Below, piece by piece: positions 1 to 5,219 of a DNA stretch of 6,458 nt. The notes beneath the pieces are model-generated. The model saw nothing but the letters and a program-made list of their open reading frames with translations. It searched no databases and was not told where the DNA came from. Source of the DNA: Calditrichia bacterium (GTDB taxonomy: Bacteria > Calditrichota > Calditrichia > RBG-13-44-9 > J042); assembly GCA_030430345.1 (NCBI GenBank), contig JAUIFT010000167.1:1-6458 (forward strand), written 5' to 3'. Every line of letters begins with the position of its first letter. Position 1 is the first letter of the stretch. Both the position numbers and the translations under genes were made by a program.

Positions 1-1714
1 GGGTCAGGCGAAAACCACTGGTATTGGTGTCGGAATTGTGCAGGCCGCTGAACGGGATAATCGAGCCTTCCCCGGGAAAATTCAGCCAGGCCGGCACTAC
101 CGCGCCGGGGTTGGCATCGTTGTATTCCCGGCGGAAAAACATATGGAGATTATTGCCCATGGTATACCGTATGGAGGCGTCACTTTTTGAGAGATTGTCC
201 ACCGCCACGTAACCGCCGTCGCCTTCCTGATTGAAGAAATCCATCTGAAAAAAGCTGAACAAGCGGGCATCCCGCCACAAGATCGGGGTTAGCGTATCGG
301 CCGGTAACACTTGCTCTACCGAGCCGACATCCTGGGTGCCGCCAATGAAGACATCGTTATGGGAATCGTAGCCGATCGAATACATTTCCGAGATGCGTAA
401 GTTGCCATTCAGGGAAGACCAGCGGCGTATTTCATTGACTCGCGGCGATGACAGTTTGTAGATGCCGCCATCGTCTGCTTGATAGATATTGCCGAGAACA
501 TCGAATTTGATATCGCGGGAATCCGCATGGGGAGAAGTGCCTCCGGTAAAACTGCCCACCAGCGGGGTCCACATCTGTCCCAGTTGCTGGGAAAAATCGC
601 CGATAAACAAGCGGCCGGAGTAATCCACCGTGCCGCTGGCGGTGGGAATGATCCAACCGGGCTGACGGTCGCCGCCAAGATAAACAATCTGGGAACTATT
701 CGGATCAGCGGCGAGGGAAAAGTGGGTGGCGGATTGCTGCCCGGGAAAAGGTCCGACATTATTACCGATAAATGGCAGACCTTCGTAGGTGGTAGGCATG
801 AGCATCAAATTCCAGGATTGACCACTATCGCTGGAACGCAGCACAGACGCGGTGCTGCCGGAGGAAAGCGCCACATACAGCGGACTCTGCCCATTCGCAT
901 CGCTAGTGGCACTCATCGCCAGTTTTATCGAAGTGGGATTGAGTGCAAGCGGATCGGGAATATTAGCGGTTGCCTGCCAGGTGGCGCCGGTATCGGTGCT
1001 GCGAAAAACGCCGGAGCCGGGAATGGCGGCAAAAAATTGATTGTTGTTATTGGGATCGCCAACCAGGGAAGTGGTATTCCCGCCGATGGCAACGCTGAAA
1101 GTCGCGCCGCCATCGGCACTGCGAAAGAGTGCGCTGGTTGTGGCAACAAGAAGCACCGGATCATTGGCCGGGGTTGCCGCCACTGCCGCCGGAAGGATGG
1201 TGCGGATCGGGCGTCCGGCAAGTAAGCTATCCCCGATGATCTGCCAGCTGTCCCCACCATTCACCGATTTGTAGATGCCAATTGCCGGACCACCGCGGCG
1301 CGCGCCACTGCTGAAGGAGCCGGTGCCGGCGTAAACCGTGCGAAAATTTTGATCGAGCGGACTGAGCGCCACCGCACCAATAGCCAGGCTGGGCATCTGA
1401 TCGGTTAGCGGCGTCCAATTGGGAGAAGCTGTATTTGCGGTTTCCGTGCGCCAGACCCCGCCGTTCACTGTGCCGATGTAAAGGATATTGTTCTTTAGCG
1501 GATGGGGAGCAATGCTGGTGACTGCCCCGGCGACCGGGCGATTGTCCATCCCTTCCACCTGACCCATGTGAATGGGGCCCGGTCCCTGCTCCCGCCATTC
1601 CGGATTACCCGGCGGATTTAATTCGCAAACGCAGGAAAGAAATATTTGTGCGGAAAGGAAAAGGAATAAAGATATTTTAATGAGGATTTTACGAAGACGA
1701 TTCGGTGTTGTCAT
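1..1714 (-). CDS. BNR/Asp-box repeat lipoprotein, probable beta-propeller (3' end outside window)
   Basis: An uninterrupted minus-strand frame of 571 codons starts at ATG 1714-1712 and is still open at base 1, so the C-terminus is missing. The N-terminus is a basic stretch (residues 6-13), a hydrophobic core (14-26) and FLSC with Cys28, a loose lipobox; the protein is probably exported and lipid-anchored. Four Asp-box motifs (S-x-D-x-G-x-x-W type) occur at residues 150-157 (SVNGGDSW, Asp replaced by Asn), 199-206 (SADGGATF), 239-246 (STDTGATW) and 294-301 (SSDSGQSW). Later segments, HADSRDIKFD (396-405), DDGGIYK (414-420) and GGTQDVGS (458-465), are typical of sialidase/sortilin-like repeat proteins, whose Asp boxes sit in beta-propeller blades. 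Such proteins may bind or cut glycans, but many have no known activity and I see no catalytic set that proves an enzyme. There is no clear Shine-Dalgarno; no better in-frame start is visible. The gene is GC-rich. Exported propeller: fairly sure; function: unknown. Confidence 0.88.
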   Translation of the reverse strand, partial: MTTPNRLRKILIKISLFLFLSAQIFLSCVCELNPPGNPEWREQGPGPIHMGQVEGMDNRPVAGAVTSIAPHPLKNNILYIGTVNGGVWRTETANTASPNWTPLTDQMPSLAIGAVALSPLDQNFRTVYAGTGSFSSGARRGGPAIGIYKSVNGGDSWQIIGDSLLAGRPIRTILPAAVAATPANDPVLLVATTSALFRSADGGATFSVAIGGNTTSLVGDPNNNNQFFAAIPGSGVFRSTDTGATWQATANIPDPLALNPTSIKLAMSATSDANGQSPLYVALSSGSTASVLRSSDSGQSWNLMLMPTTYEGLPFIGNNVGPFPGQQSATHFSLAADPNSSQIVYLGGDRQPGWIIPTASGTVDYSGRLFIGDFSQQLGQMWTPLVGSFTGGTSPHADSRDIKFDVLGNIYQADDGGIYKLSSPRVNEIRRWSSLNGNLRISEMYSIGYDSHNDVFIGGTQDVGSVEQVLPADTLTPILWRDARLFSFFQMDFFNQEGDGGYVAVDNLSKSDASIRYTMGNNLHMFFRREYNDANPGAVVPAWLNFPGEGSIIPFSGLHNSDTNTSGFRLT

Positions 1715-1743
1715 TTTATGACCCCGGTCTTTTGTCCAACCCA

Positions 1744-1773
1744 ATGTTAGCAAAAAAAATCTGGAAATGAAAA
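1744..1773 (-). promoter_or_regulatory. candidate promoter of the lipoprotein gene
   Basis: On the minus strand TTTTCA (1773-1768) and TAACAT (1749-1744) are separated by 18 bases, each matching the sigma-70 consensus at four of six positions. The second box read as TAACATTG also resembles the Bacteroidota -7 element TAnnTTTG. It ends 30 bases before the ATG at 1714, a sensible leader length. Both matches are weak and this is only a candidate. Confidence 0.22.
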
Positions 1774-1907
1774 ATCTGCTTGCGGATTAATGCTAATGAT
1801 CCGGGTTTGGGATATGAATTGTATGATACGTGTGGCGCTTTTTTCTATTGTACATCTTTTTTGTCGATATTTTATCCTGGGAAATGGATGTTTTTCTTGG
1901 GATACCA

Positions 1908-1968
1908 CCCGCCCGGGACGACAGTCCCGGGCTATTTTGAATGGCCCGGGCGGGCTGATCGTTTTTTT
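1908..1968. repeat. GC-rich compound palindrome, REP-like, with a T-run on the plus strand
   Basis: Three CCCGGG cores lie within 39 bases (1912-1917, 1926-1931, 1945-1950). GCCCGGGAC (1911-1919) pairs perfectly with GTCCCGGGC (1924-1932) around a 4-base loop. Alternatively CCCGCCCGGG (1908-1917) pairs perfectly with CCCGGGCGGG (1945-1954), so two structures compete. Seven T residues (1962-1968) follow on the plus strand, which looks like a terminator, but no plus-strand gene ends here. On the minus strand, where the hydrolase transcript would end, no U-run follows the hairpin. The shape recalls REP-type interspersed palindromes, which in other bacteria are mobilised by RAYT transposases; it may also stop hydrolase transcripts without a U-tract. 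Confidence 0.6.
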
Positions 1969-1971
1969 AGA

Positions 1972-2892
1972 TTAATTGTTATTAAGATGCTTTTGGAAGA
2001 AGTCAAAGACCTTTGCTTTGTACTGATCGCCGCCGGCTTTCCAGAGGCCGTGATGATCTGCGCCGGATACCGGGTACCACTCTTTATCCGGGGAAGCGAG
2101 GTTGTTAAAAATTCGCCGCCCATAATCGATGGAAATTTTTTCATCGGCATCGCCGTGGATCAGCAGGATGGGCTGGAAAATTTCTCGTGCGGATAGTTCC
2201 GGGTGAATGGTAAAAGGCTGGAAGTTCGCGAGTTCGCCGGCCCGCTGCAGGGCGGCATCGGAAATGAATCTAAATCCGATACCGGTAACGCGCGCCATGT
2301 AATCCCGGGCGGTTTCCGGAAAAGCGGCAAATGTACTCTCAACAATACCACTGCTGATGCGCGGCTCCACTGCCATCGCCTGCAAAGCGACCGCCCCGCC
2401 GAATGAATTTCCCCATACCGCAAAGCGCTGTTCATTGCCGAACCGTTGCTGCGCAGCATCAATAATGGCGGAAAGGTCGTGTTTCTCATAATATCCGTAG
2501 GTACAAAATCTTCCCCCGCTTTCGCCGTGGGCGCGGGAATCGTAAATGATCGCATTATAACCACTGTCCGCCAACATCTCCGCTACGCCAAGTTGGTGCT
2601 CTTTGCAACTGGCAATACCGTGTAGTATAATAATTGTTGCCTTGCTGCTATCCCCATTAGCCCGGATGTACCATCCCTTCAGGAGAATGCTGTCCGCTAC
2701 CTGAACATCGAAGAGAGAGGCCCGCAAGCCGTAATCTGCCGGCGTTATTTTATCCCGATGTTGGCGAAGTTTTTCCGGGGTGATGCGTGGCGGCTGAAGC
2801 AGCGCGTACGGAGCAACATGCTGAATGCCGATGTAGCCGGCGATTGCAGTGAATGTAATGGTGATTGCCAAAATAATGATGCGCTTTTTCAT
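1972..2892 (-). CDS. membrane-anchored alpha/beta hydrolase (serine hydrolase)
   Basis: 306 residues. The fold's landmarks appear in order: an N-terminal hydrophobic segment (residues 4-22) after MKKR, probably an uncleaved anchor that leaves the enzyme outside the inner membrane; the oxyanion-hole strand IIILHGIAS (87-95); YDSRAHGESGG (117-127), the conserved turn before the nucleophile; the nucleophile elbow GNSFGG with Ser163; HGDADEKI (246-253) with probable acid Asp250; and GADHHGLW (277-284) with probable His280. The triad is complete, so it should be active on an ester, amide or similar bond; the substrate cannot be told. Length and layout resemble Bacillus YqkD-type hydrolases. I chose ATG 2892; the frame could extend to a TTG at 2940, but that would put 16 residues, including charged ones, before the hydrophobic anchor. 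The Shine-Dalgarno (GAGA) is weak. The gene is divergent from the AraC-type gene and could be its target. Confidence 0.9.
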   Translation of the reverse strand: MKKRIIILAITITFTAIAGYIGIQHVAPYALLQPPRITPEKLRQHRDKITPADYGLRASLFDVQVADSILLKGWYIRANGDSSKATIIILHGIASCKEHQLGVAEMLADSGYNAIIYDSRAHGESGGRFCTYGYYEKHDLSAIIDAAQQRFGNEQRFAVWGNSFGGAVALQAMAVEPRISSGIVESTFAAFPETARDYMARVTGIGFRFISDAALQRAGELANFQPFTIHPELSAREIFQPILLIHGDADEKISIDYGRRIFNNLASPDKEWYPVSGADHHGLWKAGGDQYKAKVFDFFQKHLNNN

Positions 2893-2948
2893 GATTCTCG
2901 CTAATAAACGTGTAACGCCTTCTGGCCGGATATCATCCAATCGATAAA

Positions 2949-2967
2949 TTAAAGATAATCTGATTAA
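2949..2967. promoter_or_regulatory. imperfect palindrome in the divergent promoter region
   Basis: In the 90-base gap between the divergent hydrolase and AraC-type genes, TTAA (2949-2952) and TTAA (2964-2967) flank AGAT-A-ATCT (2953-2961), itself a short inverted repeat. The spot is right for an operator or promoter serving either gene, and GATAAT (2954-2959) could be a -10 box for the plus-strand gene. The sequence is AT-rich and short, so chance is a real alternative. Confidence 0.25.
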
Positions 2968-2982
2968 ACCGAACAGTTATTG

Positions 2983-4038
2983 ATGAAATCCGAATGCTTT
3001 CAACCTGTTGTGCAGAAAATTTATCGCTTTTCCGATTACAATATGCTACTGCCGGAAAGTGGACATGGCTTTTTCCAAATTGATTTTCAAAACTATTCTT
3101 TTACTGCAACACGCGCCATTTTTTTATCCTGCGGACAATATTTTCAATTATTAGATGGCCAGATTCGTTTTAAAGTTTACCGCTTTCCGAAGTCTCTGAT
3201 ACGCAGTAAAATTGATTCCCGCTATTTATTTAAACACCTTATTGCCCTCGGTGCTGTAGACCTCCCGGTTGAAAGTGCTGAAAAGGTGGCAAAAGATAAT
3301 ATATTGCCCGGTAATGAGCCAGCAGTGCTGGATTTTTCCATAGAACAATGGCAAATGCAAAACCCCTTACAATCGTCTCCGCAGGAAATTCGGCAAATTT
3401 TTGATTTTAAAGACATTATGGATCAATCATACCGAAAACAACCCAGTTCGGCGCAATTGCTGCAACGGCTAAATCAACCGGCAGCCCGTCTGAACCAGTT
3501 GTTGAAAAAACGGTTGGGAGTAAGCAGTGCGCAGCTACTTCTAAACCGCACATTGCTGGAGGCGAAAAGGGAAGTGGTGTTTAGTGACAAAACCATGAAA
3601 GAAATCACTTACGATCTCGGGTTCAGTGATCCGGCCTATTTCAATCGATTTTTTAAACGGACGACGGGAAAAACGCCCCGGCAATTCCGGGAAACATTTC
3701 AGATAGATGATCACGACCGTTTTCTTGGTGCCCTCCTGGACGTTATCGAAGAATATTATAAACAGGAACGATCAACCGCTTTTTATGCCCGGCAATTGGG
3801 GATGAGCATACCTGCGGTTTCGAAAAAAGTGCGGCAAAAATTGCAGCGAACCGTTGGATCATTGGTGCGGGAAAAGTTGATCAGCGAAAGTAAGCAATTG
3901 CTTTCAAAAGGCTGGCCGGTGGTGGAAATTGCCTACGATTTAGGATTCGAAGCTCCCAACCATTTTTCTGCCTTCTTTAAAAATTATACTGGTCAAACCC
4001 CCAGCGATTTTTGCCATTCCCTTCAAAAAGTGCAATAA
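2983..4038 (+). CDS. AraC-family regulator with two tandem AraC DNA-binding domains
   Basis: 351 residues from ATG 2983; a TTG one codon earlier is the only nearby alternative, and no clear Shine-Dalgarno precedes either. Residues 25-70 (including FQIDFQNYSFTATRAIF and CGQYFQL) resemble the degenerate cupin-like sensor of Bacteroidota AraC regulators. Residues about 155-238 form a first AraC-type domain with two helix-turn-helices, ending in EITYDLGFSDPAYF and TGKTPRQF. Residues about 250-347 form a second, ending in EIAYDLGFEAPNHF and TGQTPSDF. The signature stretches 207-237 and 315-345 share 17 of 31 residues, about 108 residues apart. Standard family members carry one such domain, so this chain has four helix-turn-helices. 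It should bind DNA in the cytoplasm, perhaps a doubled site. Likely targets by position are the divergent hydrolase gene and the downstream SnoaL-like and YHS genes. The first half of the gene is noticeably AT-rich. Confidence 0.93.
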   Translation: MKSECFQPVVQKIYRFSDYNMLLPESGHGFFQIDFQNYSFTATRAIFLSCGQYFQLLDGQIRFKVYRFPKSLIRSKIDSRYLFKHLIALGAVDLPVESAEKVAKDNILPGNEPAVLDFSIEQWQMQNPLQSSPQEIRQIFDFKDIMDQSYRKQPSSAQLLQRLNQPAARLNQLLKKRLGVSSAQLLLNRTLLEAKREVVFSDKTMKEITYDLGFSDPAYFNRFFKRTTGKTPRQFRETFQIDDHDRFLGALLDVIEEYYKQERSTAFYARQLGMSIPAVSKKVRQKLQRTVGSLVREKLISESKQLLSKGWPVVEIAYDLGFEAPNHFSAFFKNYTGQTPSDFCHSLQKVQ

Positions 4039-4119
4039 ATGTAGCAGCATTTGTACCGTTTTTCCTGCAGCCAACCTTTATTTTTCCTTCGCAATTATGC
4101 AAATACGTTTAACCAAAAC

Positions 4120-4124
4120 GGAGG
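4120..4124 (+). promoter_or_regulatory. Shine-Dalgarno fixing the SnoaL-like start
   Basis: GGAGG lies 8 bases before ATG 4133. It excludes the in-frame upstream ATG at 4097, which has no such site. Confidence 0.75.
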
Positions 4125-4132
4125 AAAATCCG

Positions 4133-4480
4133 ATGGAAATTTTAACCCTCGTCCGTGAAATGGATGATATGGTCCAAAAAGGACAGATTGTTGAAGCCGT
4201 TGATGCTTATTTCGCTGATGCGGCCGTGACAAAAGATTTTGATGGTACTGTGACCCGCAATAAAGCAGAAATGCTCGAAAAGATGCGCACATTTCTCAGC
4301 GCAATCGAAAAAGTAAATGGCATCACCCTGCATCACGCCACTGTAAATGACACTGTGTCCATGTCCGAATATACCTTTGATTTCGACATGAAAGATGGCA
4401 GTAAAGTGCTTTGGCATGAAATCATTCGCCGCGTTTGGGAAGATGGCAAGGTTGTTAATGAACAATATTTTAAGAACTGA
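4133..4480 (+). CDS. SnoaL-like / NTF2-superfamily small protein
   Basis: 115 residues from ATG 4133, chosen over ATG 4097 because GGAGG sits at the right distance. The order of elements fits the SnoaL/NTF2-like cone fold: an N-terminal helix pair (about 5-27, DMVQKGQIVEAVDAYFADAA), a short strand around KDFDGTVTRNKAEMLEK, a third helix (about 43-60), then long beta strands (GITLHHATVNDTVSMSEYTFDF, KVLWHEIIRRVWEDGKVV) ending in NEQYFKN. Length matches the single-domain family. There is no signal peptide, so it is cytoplasmic. Members include cyclases, isomerases, ligand binders and many proteins of unknown role; the fold does not set the reaction. It is followed 71 bases later by the YHS gene on the same strand, and lies 94 bases after the AraC-type gene, so expression with the YHS gene is likely. 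Fold assignment is fairly sure; activity is unknown. Confidence 0.87.
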   Translation: MEILTLVREMDDMVQKGQIVEAVDAYFADAAVTKDFDGTVTRNKAEMLEKMRTFLSAIEKVNGITLHHATVNDTVSMSEYTFDFDMKDGSKVLWHEIIRRVWEDGKVVNEQYFKN

Positions 4481-4493
4481 TCAGCGCATGTTT

Positions 4494-4528
4494 GCCCGCC
4501 TCGGGCAGAGTTCACATTTACACATTTA
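4494..4528 (+). promoter_or_regulatory. small hairpin and 8-bp tandem repeat upstream of the YHS gene
   Basis: GCCCG (4494-4498) and CGGGC (4502-4506) form a 5-bp stem with a 3-base loop just after the SnoaL-like stop. No T-run follows, so it is not a standard terminator; it might stabilise the upstream message or reduce read-through. It is followed by CACATTTA repeated twice without a gap (4513-4520, 4521-4528). The role is unknown. Confidence 0.3.
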
Positions 4529-4538
4529 ATAACAGATT

Positions 4539-4544
4539 AAGGAG
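4539..4544 (+). promoter_or_regulatory. Shine-Dalgarno fixing the YHS protein start
   Basis: AAGGAG is 7 bases before ATG 4552. It selects this start over the longer frame from ATG 4492, whose extra 20 residues would also bury the signal peptide. Confidence 0.8.
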
Positions 4545-4551
4545 AAAACTT

Positions 4552-5019
4552 ATGAAAAAGTATATCCAGCTTTACCTGGTTGTCCTGCTGGCAGCAACAC
4601 AATTGTTATTCGCACAAAATCATACCGTTCATTACAATGTTGATGATAGTAAAATTGGGCTAGCGGGATACAGTCCGGTTTCTTATATCGACCTGGGACT
4701 GGCGCAGCGCGGCTTGAAAGAATTCAAATCAGTGTATGATGGTATCAACTACTATTTTACCAATGCAGATCAAAAAGCCGAATTTGAGGAAAATCCTAAA
4801 AAATATCTGCCGGCATACGGAGGATTTTGTGCCTTCGGGATTGCAGTTGGAGCACGGTTTCGGGTAGATCCAAACAAGTTTCTGGTGAGCAATGGGAAAC
4901 TGTATTTATTTCTGTATGATATCGAAGTAGATGCCCAGCAGTTGTGGCTGCAAGGGGATGAAAAAGACCTTCGCCAAAAAGCTGATGCGAACTGGAAACA
5001 GATGAAAGCCCAATCATAA
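4552..5019 (+). CDS. exported YHS-domain protein
   Basis: 155 residues. Residues 1-21 (MKK, hydrophobic core, LLFA) are a signal peptide with likely cleavage after Ala21, so the protein is periplasmic or secreted. The mature part follows the standalone YHS-domain pattern: LAGYSPVSYID (37-47), a middle strand pair with INYYFTNADQKAEFEENPKKYLPAYGG, the conserved YGGFCA with the only cysteine at Cys93, VDPNKFLVSNGKLYLF (105-120), and the C-terminal ADANW (144-148) common in this family. YHS domains occur in proteins tied to metals such as copper and heavy-metal ATPases, and metal binding through the cysteine region is often assumed; the function of these small exported members is not established. 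The gene follows the SnoaL-like gene by 71 bases and is followed by a terminator. Debris resembling its C-terminus lies about 75 bases downstream. Confidence 0.92.
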   Translation: MKKYIQLYLVVLLAATQLLFAQNHTVHYNVDDSKIGLAGYSPVSYIDLGLAQRGLKEFKSVYDGINYYFTNADQKAEFEENPKKYLPAYGGFCAFGIAVGARFRVDPNKFLVSNGKLYLFLYDIEVDAQQLWLQGDEKDLRQKADANWKQMKAQS

Positions 5020-5033
5020 CTTAGAGTAAAATC

Positions 5034-5080
5034 AAGGCACCGGCAAAGTCACTTAAAATTTCCGGTGCTTTGTATTATTT
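5034..5080 (+). terminator. rho-independent terminator after the YHS gene
   Basis: GCACCGG (5037-5043) pairs with CCGGTGC (5062-5068), with extra A-T pairing inside the 18-base loop (AAA 5045-5047 with TTT 5059-5061). TTTGTATTATTT follows on the plus strand. It begins about 15 bases after the YHS stop, the expected place. Confidence 0.7.
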
Positions 5081-5093
5081 AGCTTGCCCTTGC

Positions 5094-5132
5094 GACAAAT
5101 CGGCGGATGCTGATTGGGAAAATCTGAAGTGA
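5094..5132 (+). pseudogene. C-terminal remnant of a second YHS-domain gene
   Basis: In the gap after the YHS gene one plus-strand frame reads DKSADADWENLK and stops at TGA 5130-5132. The intact YHS protein ends with QKADANWKQMK: aligned from SADADW and KADANW, five of ten positions are identical (A, D, A, W, K) and three more are conservative. ADANW-like endings are a usual feature of this family. No start codon, ribosome site or earlier YHS motif is visible upstream; the frame runs back only into the first terminator. A strong hairpin begins 12 bases after the stop, which would suit the old terminator of a lost gene. I infer a deleted tandem duplicate or related copy. The match is short, so chance similarity remains possible. 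Confidence 0.45.
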
Positions 5133-5144
5133 AAAATTTTCTAT

Positions 5145-5186
5145 AAAGAACGGCCACAAGACGTTTATACGCAGTGGCCGTTCTTT
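5145..5186. terminator. perfect 13-bp hairpin between convergent genes, likely bidirectional terminator
   Basis: AAAGAACGGCCAC (5145-5157) and GTGGCCGTTCTTT (5174-5186) are exact reverse complements around a 16-base loop; a further T-A pair extends the stem. The arms end in A and T tracts, so both strands give U-rich 3' ends: TTCTTTAATTTATT on the plus strand, TTCTTT then ATAGAAAATTTTT on the minus strand. It lies 33 bases beyond the methyltransferase stop and would serve that gene, and catch plus-strand read-through from the YHS gene. Confidence 0.8.
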
Positions 5187-5219
5187 AATTTATTGCATCT
5201 GTGCGAATGAAATACTCAG

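Larger units (their letters stand above)
1715..1971. other. intergenic region between the hydrolase and lipoprotein genes
   Basis: These 257 bases separate two genes that both read leftwards. The left half (1715-1900) is AT-rich, with several homopolymer runs, and holds the candidate promoter of the lipoprotein gene. The right end (1908-1968) holds a GC-rich palindromic element. Small plus-strand frames cross the gap (for example from 1790), but they lack a ribosome site and recognisable protein features, so I call no gene here. Confidence 0.6.

Noticed and set aside
479..1225. 248-codon open frame on the plus strand
   Set aside because: It lies opposite the lipoprotein gene, has a low-complexity translation rich in Gly, Ala, Arg and Lys, and no recognisable domain or ribosome site. 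The minus strand shows clear Asp boxes and a signal sequence, so this is a shadow frame.
1780..2196. 138-codon plus-strand frame spanning the gap and the hydrolase 3' end
   Set aside because: More than half overlaps the well-supported hydrolase gene in antisense, the translation crosses the GC-rich palindrome, and no ribosome site precedes it.
2893..2940. N-terminal extension of the hydrolase to a TTG start
   Set aside because: It would add 16 residues before a good MKKR-hydrophobic anchor, using a rare start without a ribosome site.
4037..4060. Possible terminator after the AraC-type gene (AAATG and CATTT with a later T-run)
   Set aside because: The stem is only five mostly A-T pairs, overlaps the stop codon, and the T-run is separated by six bases; too weak to call.
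4097..4132. Upstream ATG for the SnoaL-like protein
   Set aside because: No Shine-Dalgarno precedes it, whereas GGAGG is correctly placed for ATG 4133, and the extra residues do not fit the fold.
4492..4551. Longer N-terminus for the YHS protein
   Set aside because: It would place a 20-residue basic leader before the signal peptide; AAGGAG supports ATG 4552.
4552..5019. Selenocysteine version of the YHS protein
   Set aside because: The frame has no internal TGA and I see no selenocysteine insertion hairpin; it reads as an ordinary cysteine-containing protein.
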